DNA of 64,000 nt from an uncultured Eubacteriales bacterium. GTDB lineage: Bacteria; Bacillota; Clostridia; UBA1381; UMGS1253. Location of the stretch: NCBI GenBank assembly GCA_902492065.1, contig CABUKE010000001.1, forward strand, positions 124,001-188,000, in the 5' to 3' direction. Position numbers and translations under genes: made by a program. This document shows, in pieces, positions 24,063-33,000 of the stretch (positions are counted from its first letter, which is position 1; the number at the start of each line of letters is the position of its first letter). The notes beneath the pieces were generated by a model. It was not told where the DNA came from and did not search any database. It saw nothing but the letters and a program-made list of their open reading frames with translations.

Positions 24063-24471
24063 TGGTTTCCCTCCTGTGCCTTTTATGCTGTCTTCATTTT
24101 AAGAGGAAACTGACTAATTTACCAATGTGCCGATTGCAGACAATGTGTGTTCTCGCCGGTGTTTCAGTGTGTTTTCATCAAATCCGTTATGAACAATCGC
24201 ACCAAGTCGGAATGGACTTTGTTCCATTCCGACTTTTTATTAAAAAAATTGGTGATTTGCGCCCGCATTCCTCCTTTTTCGCAAAAGGTCACGTCTGCGT
24301 CGTCTTCGGTTCGCTATCAACCTTTTGTGGGACTGTACCTGCGGCGCAAATATCTATATTGTTCGACTTTCCCAAAAAGGATTGTCAACAAAATTGGTAA
24401 TCCTTTTTCAAATTTGTCTGAAAGCTGGCAGACCGCCATTTTTCGTAAGATTTTTTAAAAGGACAGGGGTG
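24063..24471. other. Right-hand element region without intact genes
   Basis: 409 bp. Holds the inverted copy of the tRNA-terminator segment (24178-24195), a hairpin AGTCGGAATGGA / TCCATTCCGACT at about 24205-24237 followed by TTTTTATT, and on the reverse strand a start-less 31-codon tail ending PQKVDSEPKTTQT (24289-24384) that looks like the end of a lost element gene. No intact gene recognised. Confidence 0.5.
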
Positions 24472-24984
24472 GTGAAATTGGGCGTTCGACTTTTAAAATA
24501 TTCCTATCGGTTTGCAGAACAAATCTTTAACAGCAAACTAGAATTAAAAAATGAGTTAGAAAATATTGTTGACTCAGCATGCAGGGATCTATCTGTCCTT
24601 ACTCGGCCGAATTTTAATAAACTTTTAGAAAACGAATTCATTTTACGTCATTGGAAAAGTCAATCTCCGATTTTTCCCGATGATATCCATGCATATGCTA
24701 AATTGGATTTTTTTAAAGACAGAATTGGAGTTGAAGTTCAGTTTGGACATTCGTCTTTTATAGGGATAGACCTTTTAAAGTTCCAGATTGCTTCATATTC
24801 CAATTTGGATAATATTGATTTCGGCGTATATATTTGTACGACCAAAAAAATGCAAAAATACTTAACAAAAAAATATGGACATAAATGGGATGGATCGTTA
24901 ACATTTGAAAAAGTTATCAATTATTTACCGCATGTCAAGAGTGCAATTCAGGTGCCGATTTACGTTATTGGCATTGACATTTAA
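24472..24984 (+). CDS. BglII/BstYI-like type II restriction endonuclease, solitary
   Basis: 170 aa from GTG 24472 (GGACAGGGGTG ribosome site; the open frame reaches further left without a site). The core KLDFFKDRIGVEVQFG places D79, E88 and Q90 in the D-x8-E-x-Q pattern of the BglII active site (a PD-(D/E)xK variant), followed by the FIGIDLLKFQIASYSNLDNIDFGV segment typical of BglII/BstYI relatives. No DNA methyltransferase lies on either side within the window. The gene is AT-rich, at the right border of the mobile element, and has its own terminator. Whether it is active is unknown; without protection it would cut the host, so specificity may be relaxed, methyl-dependent, or the methylase encoded elsewhere. 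Confidence 0.72.
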   Translation: MKLGVRLLKYSYRFAEQIFNSKLELKNELENIVDSACRDLSVLTRPNFNKLLENEFILRHWKSQSPIFPDDIHAYAKLDFFKDRIGVEVQFGHSSFIGIDLLKFQIASYSNLDNIDFGVYICTTKKMQKYLTKKYGHKWDGSLTFEKVINYLPHVKSAIQVPIYVIGIDI

Positions 24985-25008
24985 AGGAAATATGACATAT
25001 TTTAAAAA

Positions 25009-25040
25009 CATCGCAGACAGGCATGCTCGCGATGTTTTTT
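25009..25040 (+). terminator. Intrinsic terminator after the restriction gene
   Basis: ACATCGC, 13-base loop, GCGATGT then TTTTT. Confidence 0.75.
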
Positions 25041-25113
25041 GATATAAAAATATTTAGACTTTTTATAAAAATAACGCGACGGACGCAGATAGCGCCCGTC
25101 ACTGATTCATGTA

Positions 25114-25953
25114 CTAAGATAAAATTTCATCAATCCTCTGTTTTTTATCCTGGGAAAGCATGCCGTTTTCCGCGGCAAATGCCGCTGTCAGTCGCCCCAT
25201 ATGACGGTACAACTCCGCATATTCCGGCATTCGCTTTTCCAGACATGCTATGTGTTTTTGAATTGTTTCACAATCCCCGCGGGAGAATGGGCCGGTCAGC
25301 GCCTTTGCTGTTCCATTTTGACGCAGATTTTCGAGCACCTGTGCCAAAAGCGGCAGCATCAGCGCATCCGCATCTGCGTCTGAAAAACCAATCCGGTTAT
25401 AGATTTGCTTCGCCGTGTCGACCAGCGGCAGGAAAAAGTTTGCACAAAAGCACGAGGCAGCGTGATAGAGGAGTTTGTCTTCCTTTTTGATTGGCACGGC
25501 GGTAAGGCGCGTAAGCTTAATAAATTCATGTATAACTGGCAGGCCCGGCCCGTCTCCTTGCAGGGTGCAGAGCACGTTTGAAAAGTCGACATAGCCTCCG
25601 GTCAGCGAGGTCATAGTGTGCAGCGAGAAAATTCCCCGGCTTTCCGATAAGGGGAGCAGCACGTCGGATGACAGCGACCCGCTCATGTGGCAAAATATAC
25701 AGTCGGAGAAATCTACCCCGCTATGTGCGATATCCTCTGCCGCCGGTAGAATTGCATCGTCCTGGACAGTGAGAAAAACGATATCACATGTGCGCAGAAA
25801 TGGCCCGAGCGTTTTTGTATTGACCTTCCTTTGCGTAAAATTTAGATATAGGTCCGCTTTTGTCAGCGTACCGACGCTGCTAACCGGACACGTTTGCAAA
25901 TAACCGGAAAACGAAGCACACATCCTTCCGCTGCCAATAAAGCCGATTTGCAT
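25114..25953 (-). CDS. Rossmann-fold / DUF2520 protein
   Basis: 279 aa from ATG 25953 (AAAGGAGGCGG site). N-terminal NAD(P)-binding motif IGFIGSGRMCASFSGYL, middle DIVFLTVQDDAI and SGSLSSDVL, and a helical DUF2520 C-terminal domain (YHAASCFCANFFLPLVDTAKQIYNRIGF...LTGPFSRGDCETIQKHI). Family members look like 6-phosphogluconate/ketopantoate-type dehydrogenases; in many Firmicutes the gene is linked with pantothenate synthesis, but panB/panC/panD are not next to it here. Single gene, divergent from the VanW gene. Confidence 0.87.
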   Translation of the reverse strand: MQIGFIGSGRMCASFSGYLQTCPVSSVGTLTKADLYLNFTQRKVNTKTLGPFLRTCDIVFLTVQDDAILPAAEDIAHSGVDFSDCIFCHMSGSLSSDVLLPLSESRGIFSLHTMTSLTGGYVDFSNVLCTLQGDGPGLPVIHEFIKLTRLTAVPIKKEDKLLYHAASCFCANFFLPLVDTAKQIYNRIGFSDADADALMLPLLAQVLENLRQNGTAKALTGPFSRGDCETIQKHIACLEKRMPEYAELYRHMGRLTAAFAAENGMLSQDKKQRIDEILS

Positions 25954-26028
25954 TTTGACCGCCTCCTTTTCCTTAGTATACTGCAGAACAGGAGAAAAAA
26001 TCAAGTCGAACGGCGCGGCGCGAAGCAG

Positions 26029-26057
26029 TTGACAGATGTGGGTGAACGTGGTAAAAT
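26029..26057 (+). promoter_or_regulatory. Sigma-A promoter of the VanW gene
   Basis: TTGACA (26029-26034), 17-bp spacer, TAAAAT (26052-26057). Confidence 0.7.
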
Positions 26058-26115
26058 GCAGATAGGGGGCAGGAGCGTATCCTACCCTTCTTTTTAAAAG
26101 AAAGAGGTGGTTTGT

Positions 26116-26820
26116 TTGCAGAAGAGGAACAGATGGAAGCTCGGGGCGCTTGTGCTTATTTTTGCAATGGCGTTGCAGGCAGTGCCGGCTTTTGCGTTTG
26201 ATATTAATTCTTTCAGCGGAATTGGGACCGACTATGCGTCATGGGATAAGGAAGCACCACCGTCAGCGGTGATGCCGACGCCGGAACCGACTCCCACACC
26301 CACTCCAACCCCAACGCCAACTCCGACTCCGCAGCAGCCGACGAAGTTTCGCGAGGTGGAGATTGCGCGCGCTACGACGACCTACGGTACGTATGCGTCG
26401 CAGGCAAACCGTAACAGCAATATGGCGCTTGCGGCGAAGGCAATCGACTATACTGTTATTCCGAACGGGGGCGATTTTTCCTTCAACAAGGTAGTCGGTC
26501 CGCGTACGGCGGAGCGCGGCTACAAGGAAGCGACGATTTTTGTCGGGGATGAAAAAGAACAGGGGCTTGGCGGCGGTATCTGCCAGATTTCTTCCACGGT
26601 TTATATGGCCGCGAAAAAGGCACGGCTGAAAATTTTGGAGCGGTACCCACACTCGCTGCCTGTTACATACTGTTCGCGTGAGGACGAAGCGACCGTAGCT
26701 TGGGGCGTGCTTGACTTCCGGTTCCGCAACAATACCGGTGATCCAATCCGGCTGGAAGCTGCTTGCAGTGGCGGTGTGGTGAAGATTGTGATTTATCAGC
26801 GTGTGCCGGTGTATGATTAA
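26116..26820 (+). CDS. VanW family secreted protein
   Basis: 234 aa from TTG 26116 (AGAGGTGG site with normal spacing). Signal peptide or anchor to about residue 27 (ALQAVPAFA), a Pro-Thr repeat linker (residues 54-72, (PT)n), then a complete VanW domain with RTAERGYKEATIFVGDE, GGGICQISSTVYMAA and CSREDEATVAWGVLDFRFRN. VanW is named after vancomycin operons but is not needed for resistance there; it is thought to be a cell-wall-associated domain. No van resistance genes are near. Followed by a terminator. Confidence 0.88.
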   Translation: MQKRNRWKLGALVLIFAMALQAVPAFAFDINSFSGIGTDYASWDKEAPPSAVMPTPEPTPTPTPTPTPTPTPQQPTKFREVEIARATTTYGTYASQANRNSNMALAAKAIDYTVIPNGGDFSFNKVVGPRTAERGYKEATIFVGDEKEQGLGGGICQISSTVYMAAKKARLKILERYPHSLPVTYCSREDEATVAWGVLDFRFRNNTGDPIRLEAACSGGVVKIVIYQRVPVYD

Positions 26821-26869
26821 CGGGGATAAAAAATCTGGTGTTGATAAAAACGAAACGATGCTGTAGATT

Positions 26870-26910
26870 GGCCTTTGCCTGTCCAAAAGATAGGCGAGGG
26901 CCTTTTTTAT
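26870..26910 (+). terminator. Intrinsic terminator after the VanW gene
   Basis: GGCC-TTT-GCCT / AGGC-GAG-GGCC stem with small internal loop, then TTTTTT. Confidence 0.7.
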
Positions 26911-26928
26911 TTTTATTACAAATACCAC

Positions 26929-26957
26929 TTGGCACATAATACTATGTAATATATAAT
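26929..26957 (+). promoter_or_regulatory. Promoter of the PadR operon
   Basis: TTGGCA (26929-26934), 17-bp spacer, TATAAT (26952-26957). The AT-rich stretch ATGTAATATATAATATAA overlapping the -10 could hold a PadR self-repression site. Confidence 0.6.
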
Positions 26958-26980
26958 ATAATCCATAAGGAGGTGATACC

Positions 26981-27292
26981 GTGGATACGCAGATTAAAAA
27001 GGGGTTGCTGGAGGTCTGCGTCCTGACTGTGCTGCGGGAAAAGGATTCCTATGGGTATCAGATTATCCGGGATGTTTCGTCTTGTATTGCAATCTCGGAA
27101 TCGACGCTGTATCCAATCTTGAAACGGTTGGAGGGGAGCGGCTGCCTGACGACGTATTCGGTGGAACATCAGGGCAGGCTGCGCAAGTATTATCGGATTA
27201 CACAACAGGGAATGGATAAGATTACGGCATTTTTGCAGGAATGGGAAGAAGTCATGCAGGTGTACCAATTTATTAAGGAGGGATCAATATGA
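26981..27292 (+). CDS. PadR-family transcriptional regulator
   Basis: 103 aa from GTG 26981 (AAGGAGGTGAT). Short PadR type (subfamily s1): LLEVCVLTVLREKDSYGYQIIRDV, ESTLYPILKRLEGSGCLTTYSVEHQGRLRKYYRIT winged helix, single C-terminal helix. In Firmicutes this regulator is typically followed by DUF1700 (HAAS) and DUF4097 membrane/envelope-stress genes, as here; its stop overlaps the next start (ATGA). Likely autoregulates the operon. Confidence 0.9.
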   Translation: MDTQIKKGLLEVCVLTVLREKDSYGYQIIRDVSSCIAISESTLYPILKRLEGSGCLTTYSVEHQGRLRKYYRITQQGMDKITAFLQEWEEVMQVYQFIKEGSI

Positions 27293-28322
27293 AAAAAGAT
27301 GAATTTCTTCAAACATTGTGTTCACTTTTACAGCCGCTCCCGGCAGATGAGCGGGACAGGGTTCTGGCCTTTTATGAGGAAATGATTTCTGACCGGATGG
27401 AGGACGGACAGTCCGAGGGGGGGCCGTTTTGCAGCTTGGCGGCGCGGAGGAGCTGGCGGACAGCATTTTGCAGGAACTTCCGAAAGAGAAAGGCTCAGGC
27501 GAGGATGAAAATGCGGAGGATAAACTATATGAAACCGGAGCTGGGGATATAAAGCAGATCAGCCTGCATCTTCGTAACCTTCCGGTCCGGCTCTGCCCGA
27601 GCGAGGATGAGCGGCTTCGCTTTCACTACTACGAAAATGACAAAGTACAATTCCAGATTTGGGAAAAGTACGGTGTCCTGCACATCGAACAAAACCAGCC
27701 GTGTGGATTTTGGCGGCTGCTGCCGTGGCAGGCGCGTACTGTTACGCTTGCGGTCCCAAAAACATTTTCAGGAGAAATAGAGCTGCAAGATACAAACGGC
27801 AAGGTAACGGCGGAGGAAATCTGCCTTGCGGGCAAGCTTGTGTGCCACACGACGAATGCCTCTGTCGTACTTCGGGAGATTAAAGCGTCTTCGGCGGATA
27901 TTTCTACGGTCAATGGAAGGGCCGAGCTGAGCGGACTGAAGCTGTCAGGCACGCTGGACTGCCATATGGCAAACAGCAAAATAAACATTTTGGAAGTTTC
28001 TGCCGCGCAGATTGATGTGGCGACGAAAAACGGAAAAATTATATTAAACGACGTTGTGTCTGCCGGCTGTTTGAAGGTAAACAACATGAACAGCAAGATC
28101 GAGTTCGAACGCATTTCCGGAACGGATATCGACCTGAAAACGGTAAACGGCACAATTGCGGGAAGTGTGCGTGGCCGGGCGGAGGAGTACAGCGTCACCG
28201 CAAAGACGGTAAACGGAACGTGCAGCATCCCAAGCGGCAGTAATGAAAAAGCCTCAAAAAGCCTGACGGCAAAGACGGTAAACGGCAGCATTGTACTGTC
28301 CTTTACAGACACGGACGCATAA
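27289..28322 (+). pseudogene. DUF1700 (HAAS)-DUF4097 fusion gene, frame broken at a G7 tract
   Basis: The N-terminal frame (27289 on) gives a HAAS start, MKKDEFLQTLCSLLQPLP...DRVLAFYEEMISDRM, then runs into nonsense and stops at 27552. The correct continuation, AVLQLGGAEELADSILQELPKE..., is in another frame and proceeds through a 260-residue DUF4097 beta-helix/adhesin-like domain (repeated TVNG, e.g. ISTVNGRAEL, LKTVNGTIAG, AKTVNGTCSI, AKTVNGSIVL) to 28322. The switch falls at a run of seven G (27417-27423); one extra G restores a single frame of about 345 codons. This may be a real mutation, slippage-based on/off switching, or a sequencing error. Confidence 0.8.
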
Positions 28323-28423
28323 ACCGAAAATCCCCCTCTTTCTTGGCATAAACCATTCTGTTTTTGAATACACATTAGTAAAACAAAAAAAGACAATCAA
28401 AAGCAGGAGAGGGGAAGCACGGC

Positions 28424-29056
28424 ATGGGGGATTACAAGGATAACAATATTGTCACAGTCGCAGGGGTAGTGGAGGAAACGCCCGTATTCAACCACGAAGT
28501 ATATAAGGAAAAGTTTTATATCTTTCCGCTTCGGGTCAAACGTTTGAGCGAGGTGGACGACCATATCAAGGTAATTCTGTCGGAGCGTCTGTTTGGAAGT
28601 GACTTTGATGTGCGGGCGGGTGACTTCGTTGTGGTAAACGGGCAGTTCCGTTCTTATAATAACTACAGTGGGGAGGGGAGCCGCCTTGTCCTGACCGTGT
28701 TTGCAAAAGATATCCGCACGGCAGGCCCGGAAGAGCTGGATAATCCGAACCAGATTTTCTTAGACGGTTTTGTATGCAAACCGCCAGTCTACCGTGTGAC
28801 CCCGTTCGGACGGGAAATTTCGGACATTCTGCTTGCGGTTAACCGTTCATACAACAAGTCTGACTATATACCTGCCATTGCATGGGGACGGAACGCAAAG
28901 TTCTGCCGTGACATCGGCGTGGGCGCGCGAGTGCGGATATGGGGACGAATCCAGTCGCGTGAGTATCAAAAGAAACTCGACGAGGAAACAACTGTGACAA
29001 AGACGGCATACGAGGTGTCGATTGGAAAGATGGAGCTTGTGCTTGACGAAGAATAA
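28424..29056 (+). CDS. Single-strand DNA-binding-like protein with two OB folds
   Basis: 210 aa. Residues about 6-100 and 105-205 each look like an OB fold (NNIVTVAGVVEETPVFNHEVYKEKFYIFPL...VRAGDFVVVNGQFRSYN and NQIFLDGFVCKPPVYRVTPFGREISDILLAVNR...YIPAIAWGRNAKFCRDIGVGARVRIWGRIQSREYQKK). The second is closer to classic SSB. The acidic SSB tip (DDIPF) is absent; the end is LVLDEE. Such double-OB SSB-like proteins occur in Clostridia as accessory copies beside the main ssb. Ribosome site GGAGAGGGG. Single gene with terminator. Confidence 0.82.
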   Translation: MGDYKDNNIVTVAGVVEETPVFNHEVYKEKFYIFPLRVKRLSEVDDHIKVILSERLFGSDFDVRAGDFVVVNGQFRSYNNYSGEGSRLVLTVFAKDIRTAGPEELDNPNQIFLDGFVCKPPVYRVTPFGREISDILLAVNRSYNKSDYIPAIAWGRNAKFCRDIGVGARVRIWGRIQSREYQKKLDEETTVTKTAYEVSIGKMELVLDEE

Positions 29057-29072
29057 GTATATACATATCAGA

Positions 29073-29104
29073 GGCCGGGAAATATTCCCGGCCTTCCTTT
29101 TTAT
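29073..29104 (+). terminator. Intrinsic terminator after the SSB-like gene
   Basis: GGCCGGGA / TTCCCGGCC stem followed by TTCCTTTTT. Confidence 0.85.
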
Positions 29105-29118
29105 AGATTAAAAAAGGA

Positions 29119-29147
29119 TTGCAAAGCCGCCGCCTTCCGGCTATAAT
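29119..29147 (+). promoter_or_regulatory. Promoter of the YdcF/SanA-family gene
   Basis: TTGCAA (29119-29124), 17-bp spacer, TATAAT (29142-29147). The 15-mer AAAAAAGGATTGCAA (29110-29124) is shared with the promoter at 29987. Confidence 0.65.
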
Positions 29148-29181
29148 AAAACTAAGGACACAAAAGAGCGGAGGGACAGAC

Positions 29182-29865
29182 ATGAAACGGGGCTGGAAGG
29201 TTACGCTGTGGGTTGCGGCGGCCGGGCTTGCACTCGCGGCAGCCGGGGCTGCATCGGTTTGGGGAATTGACTGCTATGTTGAGCAAACGGGAAAGCAGAT
29301 GCTTGCAACGCTGGAAACTGCGCCGGAGAGCGATGCAATTCTCGTGTTGGGCGCATATGTCCAGCCGGACGGGCAGGTGTCGGAAATGCTGCGCGACCGG
29401 CTCGAGATGGGATATGCACTTTATGCGGCGGGAAAAGCGCCAAAAATTATTGTGAGCGGCGACCACGGAACGGTGGAGTATGACGAAGTAAACGCCATGC
29501 GGGCGTACTTGCAGGAAAAGGGTGTCCCGCGTGAGGATATTTTCATGGACCATGCCGGGTTTGACACGTACGACTCGCTCTGCCGGGCAAAAGAGGTGTT
29601 TCTCGCGCAGAAGGTGATCGTTGTGTCGCAGGAGTACCACGTCCTGCGCGCGCTCTACATTGCAAAAAATATCGGCCTTGAGGCAGCGGGCGTGGGGGCG
29701 GATACGTACGTTTACGGCGGTATGGAGTACTATCGTATGCGCGAGTATCCGGCACGGGTCAAAGCGTTTTTGCAGGCGCAGGTATTTCGGCCGGAACCGA
29801 AATATCTAGGCGAGCCGATTCCCGTCTGGGGCGATGGAATTGTGACGGGCGACGGTAAGGAGTAA
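29182..29865 (+). CDS. YdcF/SanA-family (DUF218) membrane-anchored protein
   Basis: 227 aa from ATG 29182 (GCGGAGGGA site). One N-terminal membrane helix (residues about 5-29), then a DUF218 domain with AILVLGAYVQPDGQVSEMLRDRLEMG, KIIVSGDHG, FDTYDSLCRAKEVF and VVSQEYHVLRALYIA, the set of motifs common to SanA, which contributes to vancomycin exclusion at high temperature in E. coli. Probably acts on an envelope substrate. Monocistronic. Confidence 0.88.
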   Translation: MKRGWKVTLWVAAAGLALAAAGAASVWGIDCYVEQTGKQMLATLETAPESDAILVLGAYVQPDGQVSEMLRDRLEMGYALYAAGKAPKIIVSGDHGTVEYDEVNAMRAYLQEKGVPREDIFMDHAGFDTYDSLCRAKEVFLAQKVIVVSQEYHVLRALYIAKNIGLEAAGVGADTYVYGGMEYYRMREYPARVKAFLQAQVFRPEPKYLGEPIPVWGDGIVTGDGKE

Positions 29866-29986
29866 ACGTGCACAAAGAAAGAAAATAAAATTATGCAAAC
29901 AGCCACTGGAAGGGTGCAATTTATTTACATAAAATTGTAATAAATTATCTGGTTTTCCAACGGCTGTTTTTTGTTTCAAAAAAGGA

Positions 29987-30015
29987 TTGCAACCTTGCCG
30001 CGGGCTCGATACAAT
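29987..30015 (+). promoter_or_regulatory. Promoter of the heparinase-like gene
   Basis: TTGCAA (29987-29992), 17-bp spacer, TACAAT (30010-30015). Preceded by the same 15-mer as the promoter at 29119. Confidence 0.65.
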
Positions 30016-30057
30016 ATAAGAAAGTATTTTTTTGAAGAAAAAATAGGGGGGAGATGT

Positions 30058-33000
30058 ATGAGAAAAAGGAAAGAGATTGCTGTTGTGCTGGTGTTGAGTA
30101 TGCTGGCGTATCTGCTGGCGGGCTTTGGAAGCGCTGCCGTCTTTGCGGAAACCATGTTTGCCGCAGAAACGCCGTTTGAGGCAGAGGCCGGTACGTTGTC
30201 CGGCAAGATGGAAAAGACGAAGGACGCCGCCGCAAGCGGAGGGTATTTTATTTCTGTGGCGGAGGGGGAGCGTGTCGACGAACCGGGCACCATGCAGCCG
30301 GAGGCGAGCTACACCTTCACCGTTCCGGCGGACGGGGAGTATGAGTTTTGGACGAAAAGCCATATGAAGGACGACGGCGCGGACTCGTTTTGGGCGCGCT
30401 TTGATGAGGAAGCCTATGTGTATTGCGGCGGAAAAGTGTCGAACGGTTATACATGGAAGTCGCATTTTACCCAACAACTTGCAAAGGGGACGCACACACT
30501 TGACCTCGTACATAGAGAAAATAACACAAAGTTCGATATGATTTGCATTACAACAGACCCGGACAAGTCGATTGGCGCAGAGGCCGGTGCAACGTCTGCT
30601 CCGGAGGCGACACCGACTGCGCCGGCGGGACTGGCTGATGCACAGCTCGTCGAAATCGGTGAAACTGGGTCCGCACTGTTCGAGGCGGAGGACATGACGA
30701 TAAATGAGGAGCTTGCCTCTGTGGGTGACAATGCCGCTGCCTCTGGCAAACGTGCCGTGACCTTTATCAAAGACGCCAAGGAGCAAATGGAGGCGGAGCT
30801 GCCCGGAGCGATTAGCTTTCGGTTGAAGGCGGCGCGCGGTTCGTATAAAATATGGATGCGGTATGCTGCGGCTACAGATGGGAACGATTCGGCGTATAAA
30901 TCGCTCAATGGGGCTGAATACTCCAGCCAGCCGTTCTCAGTAACGGGAAGTAAAGAAACTTTTGCCTGGACATTGGTTGGGAGTGTGAAATTTGTGGGAG
31001 AAGAAGAACAGACCGTCCGTCTCCGTCCGAGAGAGAGCGGCGGCATCATTGACCAGTTTGTTGTAACAAAGTCGGCGACCTATGTACCGGAAGGCCTTTT
31101 GAGCGAGGCGCCGGAGGTTGGCGCGGAAACGGTGCAGCCACTTCCTTCTGACGCATATCCTGCGCCGACGATTACCCCGCCGCCGGAGCACCCGCGTCTG
31201 CTGTTCCGCGCGTCGGATATCCCGACGATAAAGGAAAATATGGAAAAGGCACAGAGTGAAAATGCAATTGCGAAATGGCAGGGGTTTTTGAGCCAGGAAA
31301 CGGACGGTATGCTCGAGGCGCCGAAGGATACGTCCTCCGGCAATTACAATACTTCTGTACTTGCCATTATTGAATCGAAGGCGTTCGACTACGCCATCAA
31401 CGGGAACCGGGAGAACGGCCAAAAGGCGGTGGACGCGATCCTGAATGTATTGGAAACCAGCGTATTTGCGCCCGGCGCACAGGATGTGACGCGGCCGATG
31501 GGCCATACGATTTTTACTGCTTCCGAAGTGTATGATTGGTGCTACGACCTGCTGACAGACGAACAAAAGAAGCATATTGTAATCCTGTGCGAGGAAATTG
31601 CCCATCAAATGGAGATTGGGTGGCCGCCGAATAAGCAGGGCGCTGTGGTTGGGCACGGCGGCGAAACACAGCTCCAGCGCGACCTGCTCTCTTTTGGTGT
31701 TGCGACGTATGACGAATACCCGGACATTTACAACTACATTGCCGGCCGGTATCTGAGTGAGTATTTAGAGCCGCGCAACTACTGGTACCAGTCGCACAGC
31801 TATCATCAGGGCTACAGCTACAATAACTGTCGCTATAACTCGGATTTGTGGGGGCAATGGATTATTTACCGAATGAGCGGGGAGAAAATCTTCACCGACG
31901 ACGCGCGCTATCCCATGTATTATACCGAGTATGCACGCCGTCCGGACGGTGCGGTGTTTGCCGAGGGAGACATGGACCCGGACCGCATCGGTGTAGAGCC
32001 GACGTATTTTACAAATTTGCAGCCGTTGTTTTTTGCGGCGGGGTTCTACAGTGATCCGTATTTAAAATACCAGACGGCCATTCAGTCGGGCGGTTACAAC
32101 AGCTTTAACTATTCGTTCACAACGCTGACGCCGGTACAGTTTTTGCTCTTTAACGACCCGGATACGGATGTAAGGCCGTTTTCTGAGCTGCCGAATACGG
32201 CGTATTTCGGCTCGCCGAATGGAACCATGATTGCGCGCACCGGCTGGGAGATGGGGATTGAATCGCCGGTGGCTATGGCGTATATGCGCATTGGCGAGCG
32301 TTGGGCCGCCAACCATCACCACCTTGACGCCGGTACGTTCCAGCTTTATTATAAGGGAATGCTGGCGTTTAATCCGGGTAGGTACGACGCTTATGGTACA
32401 GAGCACGACTACAATTTCAATAAGGAAACGATTTCTCACAATGGGCTTTTGATTTATGACCCGAACGAAACTATGCCAAACAACGTGGTCAACTCCGGCG
32501 GGCAGAAGCGGCTCAATGCCGGCGAGCCGGCGACGTTTGACGTTTGGATGGACGACGATAAGTACAAGATGGGAGAAGTACTGGGCCAGGAGGCTGGGCC
32601 TGACGCGATGCGGCCGGAATACAGCTATATTTCCGGCGACATTGCAGACGCGTATTCGGATAAGGTGAGCGAGGTAAGGCGCTCCATGGCATTCTTTGAC
32701 AATGACAATGCCGATATTCCAGCTCTGTTCTTTGTTATGGATAAGGTCACAAGTACGGATAAATCATTTAAAAAGACGTTTCTGCTCCATTCGATGCAGG
32801 AGCCGGAGGTAAACGGTAATACCACGACGATAAAACGCGATACGGACGGTTATAACGGAAAGCTGGTGAACCAGACGCTTTATCCGCAGGATGCAAAGAT
32901 TGAAAAGGTTGGCGGCCCGGGCAAGCAATGGCTGGTGAACGGGAAAAATTATGTCCCGAACGGCGCGGACGAACAGTCGACCGACCTTGGCTGGGGACGG

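Larger units (their letters stand above)
14070..24471. mobile_element. Tn4451-like / integrative mobilizable element (ends approximate)
   Basis: Bounded on the left by the tRNA-Leu terminator and on the right by the solitary restriction gene. It contains a large serine recombinase, TnpW-, TnpV-, ParB-, RepA- and Cys-rich-VLP-type genes typical of Clostridia transposons and ICE/IME backbones, plus a MerR-regulated acetyltransferase/ABC exporter cargo. Base composition is lower in G+C than the core genes on either side. No relaxase or type IV secretion gene is present, so it is either a compact mobilizable transposon or a remnant of a larger element. The exact ends were not resolved: no convincing direct repeats were found, and serine recombinases leave only a 2-bp core. 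Confidence 0.65.

Noticed and set aside
24164..24268. 34-codon reverse frame (MRAQITNFFNKK...) near the right border of the element
   Set aside because: GGAGG lies only one base from the ATG, too close for normal initiation, and no family is recognised; kept as an unproven possibility.
26281..26335. Pro-Thr codon repeats in the VanW gene as a DNA repeat locus
   Set aside because: They are an in-frame linker of degenerate PT codons rather than a perfect tandem repeat, so no special locus is claimed.
29971..30057. N-terminal extension of the heparinase-like protein
   Set aside because: It begins upstream of the promoter -35 and lacks a ribosome site; signal peptide and AGGGGGG site fix the start at 30058.
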